Shown here piece by piece: positions 39,577 to 48,972 of a stretch of DNA of 64,000 nucleotides. Numbering within the stretch: position 1 is the first letter of the stretch; the number at the start of each line of letters is the position of its first letter. Location of the stretch: NCBI GenBank assembly GCA_039944535.1, contig JBDUYP010000001.1, positions 124,001-188,000 of the forward strand, given 5' to 3'. The notes below the pieces were generated by a model, which had not been told where the DNA came from, made no database searches, and saw only the letters and a list, made by a program, of their open reading frames with translations. This stretch comes from JAMZMI01 sp039944535 (lineage in GTDB: Bacteria; Bacteroidota; Bacteroidia; Cytophagales; Cyclobacteriaceae). Both the position numbers and the translations under genes were made by a program.

Positions 39577-40303
39577 TATGGATCATCGTCTCAAGAATCT
39601 CCTCATCGTAGATATAGAAACTGTAGCTCAGTCGGCAGACTTTTCGGATATACCGGAAAGTCTTCAGCATCACTGGGAACGCAAGGCGTCATTTCTGCGT
39701 AATGAAGAGGAGCTTTCTGCCGAAGAGATGTTTTCAGAAAGAGCTGGGATCTATTCAGAATTCGGGAAGGTGATCGTGGTGGCTGTGGGTATTTACCATG
39801 AGCTATCCGGTGGAGAGATTGCGCTGCGGGTCAAGTCATTTGCTGATGATGACGAGAAAAAACTCCTCAGCACAGTAAAGGAATTCCTCGAGACAAAGTT
39901 TGATCCTGAGACCCTGAAACTGTGCGGCCACAACGGCAAGGAATTCGACTTTCCGTACCTAAGCCGACGAATGTTGATAAATGGACTACCTTTGCCTTAC
40001 GTTCTTGATAACTCAGGTAAGAAACCCTGGGAAGTCAACTTTCTGGATACCCTTGAGATGTGGAAGTTCGGTGATCGCAAAAACTTCACTTCGCTCGACC
40101 TCCTCACTACCATATTTGATATTCCCTCCAGCAAATCAGATATAGATGGATCTAAAGTAAATCATGTTTACTACAACGAGGAAAACGGTCTTCAGAGAAT
40201 AGAAAAATACTGCCAGGGGGATGTAATAGCTACCGCCCAACTTTACCTTAAGATGAAATCTTTGCCACTGGTGCAACCAAATAACATAACTATAGTTGAC
40301 TAA
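39569..40303 (+). CDS. PolB-like 3'-5' exonuclease domain protein
   Basis: 244 residues, DnaQ-like fold. Exo I motif LLIVDIETVAQ, with Asp and Glu; Exo II region LCGHNGKEFDFPYLSRRML, with the conserved N and D; Exo III region YCQGDVIATAQLYL, with the final Asp. This is the predicted 3'-5' exonuclease group related to the PolB proofreading domain, common in Bacteroidetes and of unknown physiological substrate. It overlaps the previous gene. Confidence 0.88.
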   Translation: MNDMDHRLKNLLIVDIETVAQSADFSDIPESLQHHWERKASFLRNEEELSAEEMFSERAGIYSEFGKVIVVAVGIYHELSGGEIALRVKSFADDDEKKLLSTVKEFLETKFDPETLKLCGHNGKEFDFPYLSRRMLINGLPLPYVLDNSGKKPWEVNFLDTLEMWKFGDRKNFTSLDLLTTIFDIPSSKSDIDGSKVNHVYYNEENGLQRIEKYCQGDVIATAQLYLKMKSLPLVQPNNITIVD

Positions 40304-40466
40304 AGCGACAACAACTCTAAAAAACACGCAAACACCTACTACCTGTCCATGGGACGCTAATGAAGATGCCAGCCCGGGCATATCTTCAGCACGTCAAGCA
40401 TTGCTTCCAAAAATCAAAAAAGCGAAAAATGCAGTTGATATTAATGAGAACGGACAAGGTTTTTAG
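40296..40466 (+). CDS. Possible 56-residue peptide with TTG start (tentative)
   Basis: Between the exonuclease and rnr a frame runs from TTG 40296 (overlapping the exonuclease stop) to TAG 40464-40466: TKATTTLKNTQTPTTCPWD, then ANEDASPGISSARQALLP and a lysine-rich end. The composition is protein-like and has no stop for 56 codons, but there is no ATG and no visible ribosome binding site, so it may be a remnant or chance. Confidence 0.25.
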   Translation: MTKATTTLKNTQTPTTCPWDANEDASPGISSARQALLPKIKKAKNAVDINENGQGF

Positions 40467-40506
40467 GATTAATTATTTCAAATTGAATTTTATAATACAA
40501 CTCTAG

Positions 40507-42675
40507 ATGAGTAAGAAAAGAAAGAAATTTTCGGCTAAGCCGAAAAAGGATGATTCCAAAATAAAAAGGCTGAAAAGCAATTTGAGAGAGCTATTTCTCT
40601 CGGACATAGAAGCGGCATACAACTATCGCCAGCTAATCAAAAAATTAGGTTTACGAGACAAAGGCTCCAAAGAATCGCTCAAGGACTTGCTGTTTAGCAT
40701 GGAGCAAAAGGAGCAGATCGTCCGTTCGCCGGATGGTCGTTTTTCGAGTGCCATGGAGGCGGAGACTTTTGAGGGGCGTGTGGATCACGTCAACTCGCGC
40801 TTTGCCTATGTGATCGTAGAAGATCGCGAAGATGATATTTATGTGAAGACCAATGACCTGAAGTTTGCCATAGATGGTGACAGGGTACGGGTTCAGATCA
40901 CCCAGCATGCCAATCACGGCTTCCGTGCTGAAGGCAAGGTGGTGGAGATCGTGGAACGAGCCAAAGAAGAATTTGTAGGCAGACTGGAAGTCTCCACCAA
41001 ATTTTCATTCGTGGTTCCTGACAATCGCAAGATCCACTTCGACGTGTTTGTGTTTCCCGAGAAAGTCGGTGGAGCAAAGCACAACGACAAAGTGCTGGTG
41101 AAAATTGACAACTGGCACGACAACAAGAACAGAAGTCCGCTCGGACATGTGACCATGGTGCTCGGTCAGGCCGGAGAAAATGAGGCTGAGATCCACTCGA
41201 TTATGGCCGAATTTGGTTTGCCGTTTAAGTTTCCCGAAAATGTGGAGCAGGCAGCCGCCGATATTCCTACCGAAATTACGGAAGCCGATCTGGAGAAAAG
41301 AAGAGATTTTAGAAACATCACTACTTTCACCGTTGACCCTTTTGACGCCAAAGATTTTGACGATGCATTGTCTATAGAATATCTGGACAATGGCGACTAT
41401 GAAGTGGGTGTGCATATCGCAGATGTGTCTCACTACGTAAAAGAAAAAGGCATTTTGGAGACAGAAGCTTTGCAGCGTGCGACATCTGTTTACCTGGTGG
41501 ATCGTACCATTCCTATGTTGCCGGAGAAGCTCTCCAACGGACTTTGCTCGCTCCGACCAAATGAAGAAAAGCTGACTTTTGCGGCGGTTTTCAAAGTAGA
41601 TAAAGAGGGCAAAATCAAAGGAAAATGGTTTGGCCGTACGGTCATAGAATCTGATCGAAGATTTACCTACGAAGAAGCCCAAGAGCGAATTGAGAGCGGA
41701 GAAGGTGACTATGCCGAAGAGATAAAAATCCTCAATGACCTGGCCAAGATCATGAAGGAGAAGCGATTCCAACATGGAGCGGTAAACTTTGAAACCACGG
41801 AGGTAAAATTCCGACTGGATGAAAAAGGTAAGCCAATAGAGGTGATTCCTAAAGTGCGGAAAGACGCCCACAAAATGATCGAGGAGTGGATGTTGCTAGC
41901 CAACCGTGAGGTGGCCACACACATCTACAAATGGGGAAAGCAATCCACGAAAGAAAATCCGAATACGTTCGTATATAGAACGCATGATAACCCTGATCCT
42001 GAAAAGCTCGAAAACTTCTCGAAGTTCGCAGCGCGATTTGGACATAAGATGAAAGTGGATGGAGACATTTCGGGCAGTCTCAATAAGCTCATGGACGACA
42101 TCCAGAACAAACCCGAGCAGGGCGTGCTGGAGCAGTTGGCTATCCGAGCCATGGCCAAAGCCAAATACACTACCACACCTGTTGGTCACTTTGGGCTGGC
42201 TTTTGATCACTATACGCACTTCACTTCACCGATCCGTCGATACCCCGATGTGATGGTACACAGACTGCTGTGGCACTATCTGGAGGGCGGCAAGTCTCCG
42301 GAGCAAGAACCTTACGAGAAGAAATGTGTGCACTCATCTGAGCGTGAGAAAAACGCAGCAGATGCAGAACGTGCTTCCATCAAATACAAGCAGGTGGAGT
42401 TTATGCAGAGCATGCTGGGCGAAGCTTTTGAGGGGATCGTGAGCGGTGTGACAGAGTGGGGCATCTATGTGGAGATTACTTCTACCAAATGCGAAGGCAT
42501 GATCCGCATGGCGGATATGGATGACGATTTTTACGAGTTTGATGAAAAGAACTTTCGTGTGATCGGCCGTCGCAACAAGCGCATCATTACGCTGGGGGAT
42601 AAACTAAACGTGCTGGTAGCCAAAACCGACATAGACAGAAGAACGATTGATCTGACGTTGGTGGTAGAGGAGTGA
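40507..42675 (+). CDS. rnr: Ribonuclease R
   Basis: 3'-5' exoribonuclease for structured RNA, 722 residues. Order: N-terminal winged-helix-like basic segment (KKRKKFSAKPKKDDSKIKRL), cold-shock domains about 80-230, RNB catalytic domain about 265-590 (DFRNITTFTVDPFDAKDFDD with the metal-binding Asp cluster, HIADVSHYVKEKG, VYLVDRTIPMLPEKLSNGLC, SLRPNEEKL, HYTHFTSPIRRYPDVMVHRL), and S1 domain about 640-715 (EGIVSGVTEWGIYVEI). Full length. Separated by about 200 bases from the exonuclease gene. Confidence 0.95.
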   Translation: MSKKRKKFSAKPKKDDSKIKRLKSNLRELFLSDIEAAYNYRQLIKKLGLRDKGSKESLKDLLFSMEQKEQIVRSPDGRFSSAMEAETFEGRVDHVNSRFAYVIVEDREDDIYVKTNDLKFAIDGDRVRVQITQHANHGFRAEGKVVEIVERAKEEFVGRLEVSTKFSFVVPDNRKIHFDVFVFPEKVGGAKHNDKVLVKIDNWHDNKNRSPLGHVTMVLGQAGENEAEIHSIMAEFGLPFKFPENVEQAAADIPTEITEADLEKRRDFRNITTFTVDPFDAKDFDDALSIEYLDNGDYEVGVHIADVSHYVKEKGILETEALQRATSVYLVDRTIPMLPEKLSNGLCSLRPNEEKLTFAAVFKVDKEGKIKGKWFGRTVIESDRRFTYEEAQERIESGEGDYAEEIKILNDLAKIMKEKRFQHGAVNFETTEVKFRLDEKGKPIEVIPKVRKDAHKMIEEWMLLANREVATHIYKWGKQSTKENPNTFVYRTHDNPDPEKLENFSKFAARFGHKMKVDGDISGSLNKLMDDIQNKPEQGVLEQLAIRAMAKAKYTTTPVGHFGLAFDHYTHFTSPIRRYPDVMVHRLLWHYLEGGKSPEQEPYEKKCVHSSEREKNAADAERASIKYKQVEFMQSMLGEAFEGIVSGVTEWGIYVEITSTKCEGMIRMADMDDDFYEFDEKNFRVIGRRNKRIITLGDKLNVLVAKTDIDRRTIDLTLVVEE

Positions 42676-42776
42676 TAGTTCCTCAAGGATATAATTAGTT
42701 GGAATTTTCTTGAGAAGCTAGCAAACATGCCTTTTGGTCATGCACCTCAGCTGAGCCAACAAAAATTTCCTAATAC

Positions 42777-43688
42777 CTACTCTCTTGTCATGGTCATCAC
42801 CGGCAGTGCCATGTGCCATTTGGTTGGGTCAATAGGATCCAGATCGGTGGGTCCGAAAACACCATCACCGCTTTTATCTTCAAACTGCCAGCAGTCGTTT
42901 ACATTAAAATCTAATATCAGGTTTGATCCATTTTTATCCTTAAAATGGAAGCCCACCACAGTGCTATATACAGGATGCGGTGCATTATTCATAAAGGTTA
43001 CATCTCCAAATGGCCCATAGTGCTTGGCTGACTTTCCAGCAAAATCGTACCATGATGTTCCCTCTCCGTTGTGAGTGTAAGCCGCTACTCGCGGAGTTAC
43101 CGGATCCATATTGGGCATTTGCCCCTCACCCAACAGCCAGCCTATTTCCTTACCATCATTGATCTGGGTCATATCTCCCGGCTGATGCAACCCTTCCTCT
43201 GTTTCTGCATCGTCGGAGAGATAAACTCTGATGTTCCTGCGCTCCACACCTCTTTCTCCTGTGGCTATGGCAATGTTCATCTGCAGATAGTAGATTTCTA
43301 TCTCGATGCGTGTGTAGGTTCCATCGGGTATTTCTGTTTTATCGAGCAGGGAGTGAACGACATTGTCATTAGTGTAGTCAAATACAAATGATGAAGCCAG
43401 ATTCAGCTCATTGAATAAGTCAAAATCCGGGGTTCCATTCGCTCCTTTGAGTGTTGCTTTTTTCAGGGCGACAAAATAGTTTTCGGGCGTTTCGTAAGTA
43501 AGGGAGGAGGTTCTTTTAATTTCAGTTTCTGTGTTTTTGAAACTGCTTGTGGCCTTCGAGTCGGTGAAGCTTACTCTTAGCCCAACATCATTGATGTTTT
43601 TGATTTTCTTGATTTCAGCGTCATTCTCACAGCTAGATAATCCAGCGAATGCGAGAATTAGGATAATTAAAATGGCTTGCGTTTTCAT
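42777..43688 (-). CDS. Hypothetical lipoprotein (DUF4382-like)
   Basis: 303 residues. Lipobox LAFAGLSSCENDAE near Cys20. The mature protein has a strand-rich N-terminal half with IPDGTYTRIEIEIYYLQMNI, which recalls the DUF4382 family of Bacteroidetes lipoproteins, followed by YLSDDAETEEGLHQPGD and a C-terminal barrel-like part with FHFKDKNGSNLILDFNVND and a DKSGDGVFGPTDLDPID calcium-loop-like stretch. The family link is weak. Stands alone; convergent with rnr. Confidence 0.6.
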   Translation of the reverse strand: MKTQAILIILILAFAGLSSCENDAEIKKIKNINDVGLRVSFTDSKATSSFKNTETEIKRTSSLTYETPENYFVALKKATLKGANGTPDFDLFNELNLASSFVFDYTNDNVVHSLLDKTEIPDGTYTRIEIEIYYLQMNIAIATGERGVERRNIRVYLSDDAETEEGLHQPGDMTQINDGKEIGWLLGEGQMPNMDPVTPRVAAYTHNGEGTSWYDFAGKSAKHYGPFGDVTFMNNAPHPVYSTVVGFHFKDKNGSNLILDFNVNDCWQFEDKSGDGVFGPTDLDPIDPTKWHMALPVMTMTRE

Positions 43689-43909
43689 GGCGGTTTTGCA
43701 TATTTAAAGTGTTTGATTCAGTTAATAGTTTAAACGTTATCAAGGGAGTTAAGTTGAACGGGTAAACCAGAATCAAACTTTGTTTCATGCTTCCAATATG
43801 TTTTTGATATAGTTTCCACTAGAAAATATAATTGTTACGGTTACCTTTTTGGATTTAAACGTATAAAATAGTACAAATAAATCTGTAAATAATTATATTA
43901 TAATCTGCT

Positions 43910-44107
43910 ATGAAATCTCTCTCTATTCGAACCAATCTGGTCTTCGGACTGCTATTCTTTTGGCTTCTGGGCCCATTGACCTCATGTACTGCCAACAAAC
44001 CAAGCAATGCCTGGATGGATCTGCCGCACGCTCGCGAGCTGGATAAAAAGAAAGGCAACAAGTCCAAGAAGATACAGCGGCATGCAGCTCGCACTCAGAA
44101 TCATTGA
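43910..44107 (+). CDS. Small lipoprotein-like protein with basic tail
   Basis: 65 residues: MKSLSIRTNLVFGLLFFWLL, then GPLTSCTANKP, a plausible lipobox, and a short tail rich in Lys/Arg (ELDKKKGNKSKKIQRHAART). It resembles the tiny basic lipoproteins seen in many Bacteroidetes, but no function is known. The frame has a good ATG and no competitor on the other strand with a signal peptide. Moderate support only. Confidence 0.55.
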   Translation: MKSLSIRTNLVFGLLFFWLLGPLTSCTANKPSNAWMDLPHARELDKKKGNKSKKIQRHAARTQNH

Positions 44108-44299
44108 TTGAAGTAAGCATGTTGCAGCAGGAAAGGAATTTTAACAACTATCAATATAAATGAAAATCAACTTCAGTTTGAGAGCACACCCTCCACCCGT
44201 TTTTTAACAGACACATATTGTTTACCATCCTTTCTTTTTTCGACTAAATTGATAATTTAGTTTGCTGTAATATTTCTCACTTTTTTTAACTCCTCTAAA

Positions 44300-45613
44300 A
44301 TGATTGTATTTATTGGTTTTTTAGTGCTGGCCCTGGGGTTGGCTGTTATTGTTATATCCAAAATTGACATCACTGTTCCCACACTCGCGTGGATGAAAAG
44401 ATTTAAAACGGCTCAAGGAGCAGTAATAGCTGCATTCGGTATAATACTGATGCTACTAAACTCGCTTTTCTTTTTTGCCGATCGTGGGTTCAATTATCTC
44501 CTCGTTTATCCCACTGGCCGGATGAGTGCCGTTATGGAACAAGGGATCAAATGGCGTGGATTTGCCAAAATAGATGAGTGGCAAAAATTTATAGATGTGA
44601 AAGTTGTGGGGCAGGGGATTGAAGTCGACCGAGGTGAAGTGGAAGGTGTGATGAAGCCGATTTCGTTGCGTTTTATTGATCAGGTTACGGCAGCAGGGTA
44701 TGTGTCCACCCGATTTGAATTACCCCGTGTGGAAGAGGACTTTATCAATCTGGCCGTGAAGTTTAGAACCATGAGCAATTTGGTCAATAACACCATCGTG
44801 CCCACGGTAAAGGAGCAGCTTGTGAATACTGCTTATATGTTTGCAGCTCAAAATTATATTTCCGGTGAGGCTCAAAGTTTCCGTCAGGCATTTGAGGAAC
44901 AGCTGAAAGGTGGAGCCTATGCTGTTCAGAAGTTGGAAAAGCGAGATACCGTTTTCACGAGTATTCAAAATGACAACAGGTCCATTAAGGAAATCAAGAC
45001 TTCCTATGAGGTGCGAAAGATTCTGGAAAATGGAATACCTAAGCGAATCAAACACGAGCTTAGTGAGAACAAAATTATCGTATCGCAGGTGATTGTGGAT
45101 AATATCGAGCTGGAAGCCACCTTTAAGCAGCGTCTGGAAGCACAGCGTGACGAATCTGCCAAAAGACAGCTGGAGCAACAAAAAGTGGAAACGGCAAAAG
45201 ACGCCCAGCAGAGAATTATTGCTGAGGGTGAGCGTGACAAAGCTGCCGAGCGTGTGGCTCAGGAAAAAGAGCAAGTGAAGGCTTTGATTGCGATAGAAAC
45301 CTTGCTAAAGCAGGAAGAAACCAATAAAAAACTGGCAGCTATTGCATTGGAAACGGAAAGACTCAATGCACAGCGAAAGAAAGTACAGGCAGATGCTGAT
45401 GCCTATGAAATTGCCAAAAAGGTAAATGCGGGGATCACTCCGGAGGTAAGACTGAGGATGGAGCTGGATAGAGATGTGCGAGTGGCTGCAGAAATTGCCA
45501 AGCTCAAATTTCCACAGACTATGATCATGGGTGGAGGTGAAGGAAGCACCACTCCGCTGGAAAGCCTCATAGGAGCGGCCATGGCTAAGCAGCTTCAGAC
45601 CACAAAAAAATAA
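44300..45613 (+). CDS. SPFH/band-7 domain membrane protein
   Basis: 437 residues. Two N-terminal membrane helices (IVFIGFLVLALGLAVIVISK, GAVIAAFGIILMLLNSLFFF) anchor a cytosolic or periplasmic SPFH/prohibitin domain about 65-265 (EQGIKWRGFAKIDEWQKFID, KFRTMSNLVNNTIVPTVKEQ), then a long Ala/Glu/Lys-rich coiled coil (about 265-385, ERDKAAERVAQEKEQVKALI) and a Gly-rich end. Members build lipid-raft-like scaffolds or regulate FtsH-type proteases; the partner is not visible here. Followed by a strong terminator. Confidence 0.9.
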   Translation: MIVFIGFLVLALGLAVIVISKIDITVPTLAWMKRFKTAQGAVIAAFGIILMLLNSLFFFADRGFNYLLVYPTGRMSAVMEQGIKWRGFAKIDEWQKFIDVKVVGQGIEVDRGEVEGVMKPISLRFIDQVTAAGYVSTRFELPRVEEDFINLAVKFRTMSNLVNNTIVPTVKEQLVNTAYMFAAQNYISGEAQSFRQAFEEQLKGGAYAVQKLEKRDTVFTSIQNDNRSIKEIKTSYEVRKILENGIPKRIKHELSENKIIVSQVIVDNIELEATFKQRLEAQRDESAKRQLEQQKVETAKDAQQRIIAEGERDKAAERVAQEKEQVKALIAIETLLKQEETNKKLAAIALETERLNAQRKKVQADADAYEIAKKVNAGITPEVRLRMELDRDVRVAAEIAKLKFPQTMIMGGGEGSTTPLESLIGAAMAKQLQTTKK

Positions 45614-45629
45614 GACTTATCTATATGTG

Positions 45630-45670
45630 AAAAGAGCCGTGGAAACTTCAGTTTCCACGGCTCTTTTATT
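45630..45670 (+). terminator. Terminator of the SPFH gene
   Basis: Perfect 17-bp stem AAAAGAGCCGTGGAAAC (45630-45646), loop TTCA, matching right arm (45651-45667) that ends in TTTT. Confidence 0.9.
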
Positions 45671-45748
45671 ATACTCCATTCACAAAAAATAAGAAGGAAT
45701 GTGAAATACGTTTTGTTAAATTGAAAGACAAATTCAAACCGTGACCAA

Positions 45749-46246
45749 ATGAAAATCAAGTCGTTTATCATTCTCCTTTGTGCTGTGTTATTCGCCCTAC
45801 AAACTCAGGCTCAGGACGAGAAAAAACTCTATGACCCCACTGCCGACGGGGAGCAACAAATAGCCGATGCACTGGCTCAAGCCAAAGCGACCAACAAACA
45901 TGTCTTTATTCAGGTAGGCGGAAATTGGTGTTCATGGTGTATCCTCTTCCACCGATTTGTGGAAGGAAACGAGGAGGTAAAATCAGTGTTCAACGATAAC
46001 TATGTGCCGATAAAACTGAACTATAGCAGCGAAAACAAGAACATGGATATACTTGCAAAGCTGGACTATCCCAATCGTTTTGGTTTCCCTGTTTTTGTGA
46101 TTTTAGATGCAGATGGAAACCGACTTCACACCCAGGATTCAGCTTTGCTAGAAGAAGGTAAAGGGTACAGCGAAAAGAAGGTTGTCGGTTTTTTCAAAAA
46201 CTGGTCACCTACCGCTGTAGATCCCGCGACCTACGCCGAAAACTAA
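45749..46246 (+). CDS. Exported thioredoxin-fold protein with CSWC motif
   Basis: 165 residues: signal peptide MKIKSFIILLCAVLFALQTQ, then a thioredoxin fold with the redox pair C61-S-W-C64 in GGNWCSWCILFHRF, the cis-Pro region DYPNRFGFPVFVILDADG. DUF255/DsbD-gamma-like proteins of this sort act as disulfide reductases in the periplasm. It overlaps no other gene and meets a GNAT gene end to end (four-base gap, convergent). Confidence 0.88.
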   Translation: MKIKSFIILLCAVLFALQTQAQDEKKLYDPTADGEQQIADALAQAKATNKHVFIQVGGNWCSWCILFHRFVEGNEEVKSVFNDNYVPIKLNYSSENKNMDILAKLDYPNRFGFPVFVILDADGNRLHTQDSALLEEGKGYSEKKVVGFFKNWSPTAVDPATYAEN

Positions 46247-46250
46247 AAAC

Positions 46251-46706
46251 TTATTTGAAGTGTAGTTTAAATCCCTCGTGCGAAGCTTTAAATCCCAGTT
46301 TTTCATAAAACCGAATCGCATCAGGACGCTGTTTGTCAGAAGTGAGTTGTACCAAGTGAGCCCCTTTGGCTTTGGCGCGCTCTGCAGCCCAGCCTATCAG
46401 CTTGCTGCCTATACCTTTTCCCGTCTGATCTTCTCTGATTCTTACCGACTCTATTTGAGCACGTATTCCTCCCTGATAGTTTAAGTATTGAATAAAAGTG
46501 AGTTGGAGCGTCCCGATAATTTCTCCAGCTTCATCTTCCATCACAATCAACTCCTGGTTTTCATCTTTTGAGATTTTTTCAAAAGCACTCACATATTTAT
46601 CTAAAAGAGGAATTGTGAAACGCTCTCTGACTTTGCCCAGTTTGTCATTGGAAAGCATTTCAATGATCTGCGAAAGATCTTCAGCTTTTGCTTCTCTTAT
46701 TTTCAT
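46251..46706 (-). CDS. GNAT family N-acetyltransferase
   Basis: 151 residues. MKIREAKAEDLSQIIEMLSN start, central EIIGTLQLTFIQYLNYQGGI, and the acetyl-CoA loop ESVRIREDQTGKGIGSKLIG with R-x-x-G-x-G-type residues QTGKGIG, then LTSDKQRPDAIRFYEKLGFK. Complete small GNAT; the substrate is unknown. Twelve bases separate it from the SnoaL-like gene upstream on the same strand. Confidence 0.9.
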   Translation of the reverse strand: MKIREAKAEDLSQIIEMLSNDKLGKVRERFTIPLLDKYVSAFEKISKDENQELIVMEDEAGEIIGTLQLTFIQYLNYQGGIRAQIESVRIREDQTGKGIGSKLIGWAAERAKAKGAHLVQLTSDKQRPDAIRFYEKLGFKASHEGFKLHFK

Positions 46707-46718
46707 TTTCTATAGGTA

Positions 46719-47156
46719 TTAGTCCCAGACGTATTTCCATGTTTTGTTTGGTTGTTTTTTCCATACGGTATGAAAAACACCCGTGTGTTCTTTGACATTA
46801 TCATTCTTGCCCTTCGATTTCCAAACATATTTCCCGTAAGTATAAGCCATATCCCCGGCATCTGAGATTTCAACAAAGTCGGGGCGCCATGTCAATTCTA
46901 CGTCTTGATAACGTTCTTGTTCATAATAGGCTTTTATGTTCTCCTTGCCCATAATCAGTGTGTCATTTTCCCTTTTGATCACCGCATGGTCATCAGCAAA
47001 CAGATAAAATGCTTCTGCCAGGCTTTTTTCATTTGCCATTTTCTGAAAAGCATTTTCTAAATTTAAAATTTCTATCCTCAGGTGCTGTTTGTTTACCTCG
47101 CTTGCACAGCTTGTGAGAATCATCAGCGATGCAAGTGTGACGAATACTGATTTCAT
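46719..47156 (-). CDS. SnoaL/DUF4440-like lipoprotein
   Basis: 145 residues; lipobox LASLMILTSCASEV. The mature domain is NTF2-like: helix LENAFQKMANEKSLAEAFYL, FADDHAVIKRENDTLIMGKE, strands DVELTWRPDFVEISDAGDMA, YTYGKYVWKSKGK and HTGVFHTVWKKQPNKTWKYV. DUF4440 proteins of this kind are generally of unknown ligand. Co-directional with the GNAT gene downstream. Confidence 0.8.
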   Translation of the reverse strand: MKSVFVTLASLMILTSCASEVNKQHLRIEILNLENAFQKMANEKSLAEAFYLFADDHAVIKRENDTLIMGKENIKAYYEQERYQDVELTWRPDFVEISDAGDMAYTYGKYVWKSKGKNDNVKEHTGVFHTVWKKQPNKTWKYVWD

Positions 47157-47360
47157 GGTCGATTTAATGTAAATGCGTTATTTGGCGAATTTCGATAAAA
47201 ATCCTCTAAACTTTAAAATAACTCTTCAAATGAATCTCGGAGGTGACAATAAACAAACCGACTATTAAAGAGTTTTTGTTAAGATTGCCGCTAGTATCAA
47301 AATCCACAAATGGCCGGAGCGCCCGATTTGAGCCGATCCACATTTGATAATTAGACATAA

Positions 47361-48335
47361 ATGAAAACTATCCCTGAACTTCAGGATCTTATAAAGAAAG
47401 AAATCTCCAAGCTGCAGTTTGGTGATAATCCCAAAAATCTATACGACCCTATCTCCTATATCATGTCGCTCGGAGGTAAGCGAATGAGACCCCTTTTGGT
47501 GCTGCTGGCTTACCAGTTCAAAAAGAATGATGTGGAGTCTGTGATCACTCCAGCGCTGGCTGTGGAGGTTTTTCACAATTTCACGCTCATGCATGACGAT
47601 ATTATGGACAAGGCACCTCTGCGCAGAGGTCAGGCCACAGTGCATGAGAAGTGGGATGAAAATGTGGCCATACTGAGTGGCGATACTATGCTGGTAAAGG
47701 CGTATGAGCTCATGCTGCAGATAGACCCGACACTGTTGCCGGAAGCTCTCCGGCTGTTTAACAAAACGGCCGTTGAAGTCTGCGAGGGCCAGCAGATAGA
47801 TATGAATTTTGAGTCGAGACGGGAAGTATCTGTTGAGGAATACATCGATATGATTCGGCTGAAAACGGCCGTTCTTTTAGGTTTCAGCTTAGAACTTGGG
47901 GCTTTGATGGCCGGTTTTTCTGAGTCGGACCGTGCACGGATTTATGATCTAGGAGTGAACATGGGCATTGGTTTTCAGCTGATGGATGACCTGCTGGATG
48001 TCTATGGAGATCAGGAAAAATTTGGTAAGCAGGTTGGCGGTGATATCGTGACCAATAAGAAAACCTATTTACTCATTAGTGCGTTGAACAAGGCCGCTTC
48101 TGAGCAAATGGACGTGCTCAATGAGTGGCTTTCGAAGGAACAATTTGATGCCCGGGAAAAGGTGGCAGCAGTAAAATCTATTTATGACCAAATAGGCATC
48201 AAAGAAATGACCACATCTAAAATGAACGAATACTTTGATCGGTCATTCGAAATTTTGGATAACTTGGACGCAGACCCAAATGGTAAAGAGGCGCTGAGGC
48301 AGTTTGCTTTGGCCCTCATGAAAAGAGAATCATAA
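47361..48335 (+). CDS. Polyprenyl (octaprenyl-type) diphosphate synthase
   Basis: Chain elongation of isoprenoid diphosphates, probably for menaquinone side chains. 324 residues with both Asp-rich motifs: LMHDDIMDKAPLRRG (D79, D80, D83) and FQLMDDLLDVYGDQ near residue 210, plus GGKRMRPLLVLLAY and KTAVLLGFSLELGA. The product length depends on residues before the first motif and is not read here. Stop and the next start overlap by one base (TAATG), so the rhomboid gene is coupled. Confidence 0.92.
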   Translation: MKTIPELQDLIKKEISKLQFGDNPKNLYDPISYIMSLGGKRMRPLLVLLAYQFKKNDVESVITPALAVEVFHNFTLMHDDIMDKAPLRRGQATVHEKWDENVAILSGDTMLVKAYELMLQIDPTLLPEALRLFNKTAVEVCEGQQIDMNFESRREVSVEEYIDMIRLKTAVLLGFSLELGALMAGFSESDRARIYDLGVNMGIGFQLMDDLLDVYGDQEKFGKQVGGDIVTNKKTYLLISALNKAASEQMDVLNEWLSKEQFDAREKVAAVKSIYDQIGIKEMTTSKMNEYFDRSFEILDNLDADPNGKEALRQFALALMKRES

Positions 48336-48961
48336 TGACAATTTCAGTAACCTTAATCATCATCATTGTGACAGTGGCTATCAGTCTCGCTGCTTTCAAC
48401 AATGCCACAATTTTTCAAAAGGGATTGATGAACCCGTACATGGTCTTTCACAAGAAAGAATTTCACCGCATGGTGGCGTCCGGCTTTCTGCATGGCAGCT
48501 ATGTGCACCTTGGTTTCAATATGTTCACCTTCTATTTTTTCGGACAGATAGTCGAGCAGGTTTTTGGTCAAATCTTAGGGAGCCAGTCCACCATTGTTTA
48601 CATATTGTTTTATCTATCTGCTATCGTTGTGTCAGACCTGCCCACGGCCTTCAAAAACAAGAATAACCCCGGATACAACAGCCTGGGTGCCTCCGGTGCG
48701 GTTTCAGCAATGGTTTTTGCCAGCATTCTATACTTCCCACTCAATGATATTTGTCTTTATGCTGTGTTGTGTATTCCTGGGTTCATTCTCGGGGTACTTT
48801 ATGTCGCATATTCTTACTATCAGGGCAGAAATATGGGCGATAATATCAACCATGAAGCCCATCTCTATGGGGCTATTTACGGGCTGGTTTTTGGGTTGAT
48901 CATTTACCCCGGAGCTGGACCGGCGTTTTTAGAGCAGATACTTTCGTATCGACCATTTTAG
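48335..48961 (+). CDS. Rhomboid family intramembrane serine protease
   Basis: 208 residues, six membrane helices. Catalytic Ser120 in YNSLGASGAVSAMVF and His176 in NHEAHLYGAIYGLVF; the oxyanion/His-Asn region is HGSYVHLGFNMFTFYFFG. Complete catalytic dyad, so probably an active protease. Its neighbours (polyprenyl synthase and cytidine deaminase) give no hint of substrate. Confidence 0.92.
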   Translation: MTISVTLIIIIVTVAISLAAFNNATIFQKGLMNPYMVFHKKEFHRMVASGFLHGSYVHLGFNMFTFYFFGQIVEQVFGQILGSQSTIVYILFYLSAIVVSDLPTAFKNKNNPGYNSLGASGAVSAMVFASILYFPLNDICLYAVLCIPGFILGVLYVAYSYYQGRNMGDNINHEAHLYGAIYGLVFGLIIYPGAGPAFLEQILSYRPF

Positions 48962-48972
48962 ACGACTAGGAA

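Noticed and set aside
41005..41871. 288-codon frame antisense to rnr
   Set aside because: Fully opposite the catalytic domain of RNase R; no motif or signal of its own.
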